8,635 bases of DNA from JBQCEE01 sp051960575. GTDB lineage: Bacteria > Actinomycetota > Actinomycetes > Mycobacteriales > Jatrophihabitantaceae. The notes beneath the pieces were generated by a model. That model was not told the DNA's origin and made no database searches. It worked only from the letters and a program-made list of their open reading frames with translations. The position numbers and the translations under genes are program-made. Of this stretch, positions 5,520 through 8,635 are shown one piece after another (the first letter of the stretch is position 1; each line of letters opens with the position of its first letter). Location of the stretch: contig NZ_JBQCEE010000040.1 in assembly GCF_051960575.1 (NCBI RefSeq), positions 1-8,635 on the forward strand, read 5' to 3'.

Positions 5520-5984
5520 ATGCGATGCCCGTACTGCCGCCACCCAGACTCGCGCGTCGTCGACTCCCGCGAGCAGGACGAGGGGCAGGTCATCCGCCGC
5601 CGTCGCTCGTGCCCCGAGTGCGGCCGGCGCTTCACCACCCTCGAAGAGGCGACCCTCGCCGTCATCAAGCGCAGCGGCGTCACCGAGCCCTTCTCCCGGG
5701 CCAAGGTGATCCACGGTGTGCGCCGGGCCTGCCAGGGCCGGCCGGTGGACGAGGACGCCCTCGCCCAGCTCGCCCAGACCGTCGAGGACACGATCCGCGC
5801 CCAGGGTGTCGCCGAGATCCCGAGCGACGAGGTGGGCCTCGCCATCCTCGGCCCGCTGCGTGAGCTCGACGAGGTCGCCTACCTGCGCTTCGCGTCCGTG
5901 TACCAGGCGTTCAGCTCGGCCGACGACTTCGCCAAGGCGATCGCCGAACTCCGCGCCGCTCGACCCACCACTGCTTCTCCCTGA
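5520..5984 (+). CDS. nrdR: Transcriptional repressor NrdR
   Basis: NrdR senses ATP/dATP and represses ribonucleotide reductase operons by binding paired NrdR boxes. The 154-residue length is typical. The N-terminal zinc ribbon uses C3, C6, C31 and C34 (MRCPYC and SCPECG), with the DNA-contacting basic stretch VIRRRRS between the pairs. The ATP-cone domain starts at about residue 47 (AVIKRSG, EPFSRAKV) and runs to about 136 (LRFASVYQAF). AAGGAGGG at 5504-5511 lies eight bases before ATG 5520, a strong ribosome binding site. The frame is open upstream to 5310, but the zinc ribbon begins exactly at this ATG. nrdJ follows 118 bases later on the same strand, the nrdR-nrdJ pairing also known from Streptomyces, so NrdR probably controls its own operon. 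Confidence 0.97.
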   Translation: MRCPYCRHPDSRVVDSREQDEGQVIRRRRSCPECGRRFTTLEEATLAVIKRSGVTEPFSRAKVIHGVRRACQGRPVDEDALAQLAQTVEDTIRAQGVAEIPSDEVGLAILGPLRELDEVAYLRFASVYQAFSSADDFAKAIAELRAARPTTASP

Positions 5985-5994
5985 TCGGTTCCAC

Positions 5995-6018
5995 CCCGGC
6001 CGCCCCTCCCGGGCCGGG
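5995..6018 (+). terminator. Small hairpin between nrdR and nrdJ
   Basis: CCCGGCC (5995-6001) and GGCCGGG (6012-6018) form a 7-bp stem around ten bases, just after the nrdR stop. There is no T tract. It may reduce read-through or set relative message stability between nrdR and nrdJ. The rest of the 118-base gap holds only the nrdJ ribosome binding site. Confidence 0.35.
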
Positions 6019-6102
6019 CGCTCTGCGCTGTGCACCACCGCACGACACCGCACCATGCCGTCCCCACACCCCCGTCCGCAGCACGAAGGAAGGACCTGGC
6101 CC

Positions 6103-8635
<2,533 letters not shown>

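Noticed and set aside
5985..6102. Cobalamin riboswitch before nrdJ
   Set aside because: The gap is only 118 bases and I do not see the conserved B12-box core. The 254-base region before nrdR also lacks it by eye.

Overview
The window is high-GC DNA from an actinobacterium (Actinomycetota). Its gene order is miaA-dapF-hflX-tatA, then lexA on the opposite strand, then a LysM protein gene, nrdR and nrdJ. From memory, miaA, dapF, hflX, lexA, a divergent LysM gene and nrdR occupy one neighbourhood in Mycobacterium tuberculosis (the Rv2727c to Rv2718c region), so most of this is a conserved chromosomal block. The exact lineage cannot be fixed from sequence alone. A free-living, B12-using group such as Acidimicrobiia is only a guess.

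Left edge (1 to about 400). The first ~390 bases do not match the rest. Read on the minus strand they encode a piece of a TrbI/VirB10-type conjugation protein of proteobacterial character. At about 380-411 this abuts the middle of miaA, whose N-terminal half is missing. Two overlapping GC-rich inverted repeats sit on the junction. The simplest reading is a chimeric contig end; a real insertion is less likely.

Left block (408-3717, plus strand). It holds the C-terminal part of miaA (tRNA modification), dapF overlapping it by 13 bases (lysine and peptidoglycan precursor), hflX (ribosome-associated GTPase) and tatA (protein export). A strong 13-bp hairpin after tatA separates it from convergent lexA.

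SOS block (3340-5265). lexA (minus) and a small LysM membrane protein (plus) diverge from a 192-base region with three LexA boxes. One lies over the lexA promoter. Two are directly abutted upstream of the LysM gene, which is probably a ChiZ/YneA-type SOS cell-division inhibitor. lexA has two oddities: a basic N-terminal tail with an AT-hook-like motif, and no stop codon in any frame where the LexA fold ends, so its frame runs through the terminator and across all of tatA in antisense.

Nucleotide block (5266-8635). nrdR (repressor of ribonucleotide reductase genes) is followed by nrdJ (B12-dependent ribonucleotide reductase), cut by the window edge. The nrdR leader has promoter-like elements, small palindromes that may be NrdR sites, and a same-strand series of six TCCACA/TGCACA hexamers, two of them inside Streptomyces-type DnaA boxes. 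Together the right half links DNA-damage sensing, division arrest and dNTP supply. No CRISPR, tRNA, rRNA or insertion sequence was seen.
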